Of a DNA stretch of 64,000 bases, positions 62,526-64,000 are shown piece after piece. Within the stretch, counting starts at the first letter, position 1. Each line of letters begins with the position of its first letter. The notes below the pieces were generated by a model. It made no database searches, was not told where the DNA came from, and was given only the letters and a program-made list of their open reading frames with translations. The DNA is from Armillaria gallica (taxonomy: Eukaryota; Basidiomycota; Agaricomycetes; Agaricales; Physalacriaceae): positions 2,542,001-2,606,000 of the forward strand of contig JBANDB010000002.1 of NCBI GenBank assembly GCA_037576215.1. Direction: 5' to 3'. A program made the position numbers and the translations under genes.

Positions 62526-63096
62526 ATTGTTGATTGAGAGGAGAAAACTACAGATAAGGTTGGAACAGGTTAAGTAATTGAGCGACAATTAGGTAACAGT
62601 GACAATGAAGGACAAGAAAGGCAAATACACGTGCACATGACCCCGCGCGATTGGACTAAATACAAATGAACGACGCACGAAGCACGAACATGAAGTCGAG
62701 TATAAGGTCCCTCAGGTATACCCTGAGCAGATATTAAATTTCCTGTATGTAGACTCAGACACTTTAAGTTCCAGAGCGAAATACTTACATCCTACCTAAA
62801 CGAGGGTGGGTATACTCAACTTAGTAACTTTGGAAGCTAGAGATAACAATGTCTTGTCTACTTTGCTAGTGGCTCCTGATGTATCAAGTAGTGATGGAAA
62901 CAGTCAAGGTGGAACGGAGTTACAATAGAAATGTATCGACAAACAGTTTATTCGAAGTGATAGACCCCTAGCTTGGAAGTTGTTGGTCACAACTCCTGAA
63001 GCCGTCTCATTGAACATCGCAGGCTTCTGAGAAAGCGGAATAATAAGCGAGGCAATGGTGAAGCATGCTCTGATACGTACCGCAATAATGACTGAA
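62526..63096. other. Intergenic ~570 bp, nothing seen
   Basis: Between two minus-strand BTB genes; must contain the promoter of BTB-G. No frame or repeat of note. Confidence 0.5.
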
Positions 63097-63898
63097 TTAC
63101 TTTAGGAAAGATGGCGCTGCAGAAGGAACCTCGTATCCCAATGCAATTGCCCTTCGATAAATTTCGGTAATTTCGGAGCCGAACGCTTGATTCAATTGCA
63201 AGTCAATATTACTATTGCCTCCCTGGCTGGGGATACTAGTCCATGATGAAATACCAGCCTTGTGCTGAATATTCCACAATTTGAACATAGTGTCCACACC
63301 AAGTCGTGTAGATTCCTTCTTGGAAATAGCAGTCTGCCTGCCCGCCAGGTCACGAAGGCCAGATATCGCCCATTCGGCCACGGCCAACTCCCTACCATAA
63401 ATGACTCTTTCAACGGCATCTAACGGGGCGGATTTGGTAAGTTTTTCTAGCGCTGACTTTCGTATCCTTGCCATCCCCCACATATTGGCTAATCGCAAGA
63501 CTGAAAACCATTCATTCTGTTTGAGAGGAGGGCTCTCACTGTAGTTCCGTCAATAGCCATCATTTATTCGTTAGCAGGACTGCTTACAATCCATATGTCA
63601 GCATTACATTCAAAAGAGGCTCGAAATCGTCTTTAGAGATGCCTTGAAGTTCAATCGGGTGCTGGTCGTCGGATCCTTCAACCATAGTCCCCTCTTGAGG
63701 TAGAGTGAACATAGTGGCGAATATTTCGGAGTGCTTTTCAAGGAGGTAACGGGGCATTTGATAGAGAATACCGTCAACCTGAACGAGTCATTATCAATGC
63801 TTAGACCTCTCGTTGGCATAACTGTGACTCACCAAGAGAATTATATGTTGAATATAAAACTCGCTGCTTCGAGGGTACGGTGCGATACTATCGGGCAT
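63097..63898 (-). CDS. BTB/POZ domain protein, cluster 3 (BTB-H)
   Basis: Start at 63898 (MPDSIAPYPRSSEFYIQHII). Exon 2: DGILYQMPRYLLEKHSEIFA, TMFTLPQEGT, EGSDDQHPIELQG, FEPLLNVMLTY. After the phase-2 intron: PPLKQNEWFSVLRLANMWGM, VIYGRELAVAEWAISGLRDL, STRLGVDTMFKLWNIQHKAG, FGSEITEIYRRAIALGYEVP. Exon 1 of the family normally has YWEP or YW; here it is YIQH, so the Trp is lost. Tandem with BTB-G and similar to it. Confidence 0.87.
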
Positions 63899-64000
63899 GG
63901 TGAATGACTAGGTGTAAGTGGTTGGCTTGGCCGTAGTCCAACAACGAGTGCTTACGTCTGACATGGGAACGAGAACGCGCAGGGACGCGCCGCATTCTGG

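Overview
The window looks like nuclear DNA of a mushroom-forming basidiomycete (Agaricomycetes). Genes are split by many short introns of roughly 45-70 bp with GT...AG ends. Secreted wood- and wall-active enzymes sit among lineage-expanded BTB and F-box genes. I see no prokaryotic, viral or organellar features. Gene models below were built by hand from reading frames, splice junctions and family motifs, so outer coordinates are firmer than each internal splice.

Layout. 0.9-3.4 kb: secreted GMC flavin oxidoreductase (-). 5.3-7.2 kb: protein with a Mex67-like NTF2 fold (-). 7.7-15.2 kb: first BTB cluster, with two head-to-tail copies of a ~2.7 kb unit (BTB relic plus intact BTB gene). 15.4-16.8 kb: GH10 endoxylanase (-). 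16.9-23.1 kb: long gene-poor stretch. 23.1-26.3 kb: Prm10-type membrane protein (+). 29.8-31.4 kb: soluble fumarate reductase (-). 31.6-33.4 kb: GPI-type chitin deacetylase (-). 35.1-36.9 kb: GH71 alpha-1,3-glucanase (+). 37.0-38.0 kb: Erv2-like sulfhydryl oxidase (-). 38.2-45.4 kb: tandem array of six BTB genes, one truncated. 45.5-47.0 kb: F-box protein (-). 48.8-50.1 kb: MYND zinc-finger protein. 50.7-54.0 kb: three unrecognised proteins. 54.1-56.2 kb: proline iminopeptidase (-), divergent from an OCRL/INPP5B-type inositol polyphosphate 5-phosphatase with ASH and RhoGAP-like regions (56.4-60.2 kb, +). 60.3-61.5 kb: second F-box-like protein. 61.7-63.9 kb: two more BTB genes (-).

The dominant theme is a nursery of one BTB family: thirteen loci (ten apparently intact, three broken) in three places. 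All intact members share a three-exon plan with introns at the same two positions and phases (0, then 2). They also share a C-terminal region with a [GA]-[RK]-[ED]-x-x-V-x-x-W motif, which I could not match to a named domain. BTB proteins usually recruit substrates to Cul3 ubiquitin ligases, and F-box proteins do so for SCF ligases; expansion of both is known in mushroom-forming fungi, but these proteins' targets are unknown. The array records its own history. A copy of the ERV2/BTB divergent promoter, including the ERV2 start codon, is spliced into one BTB gene and truncates it, and a scrap of F-box gene 3' end lies after another.

Other genes fit a filamentous saprotroph: xylan degradation, wall remodelling (chitin deacetylase and alpha-glucanase ~1.7 kb apart and divergent), redox and ER oxidative folding, and phosphoinositide turnover.
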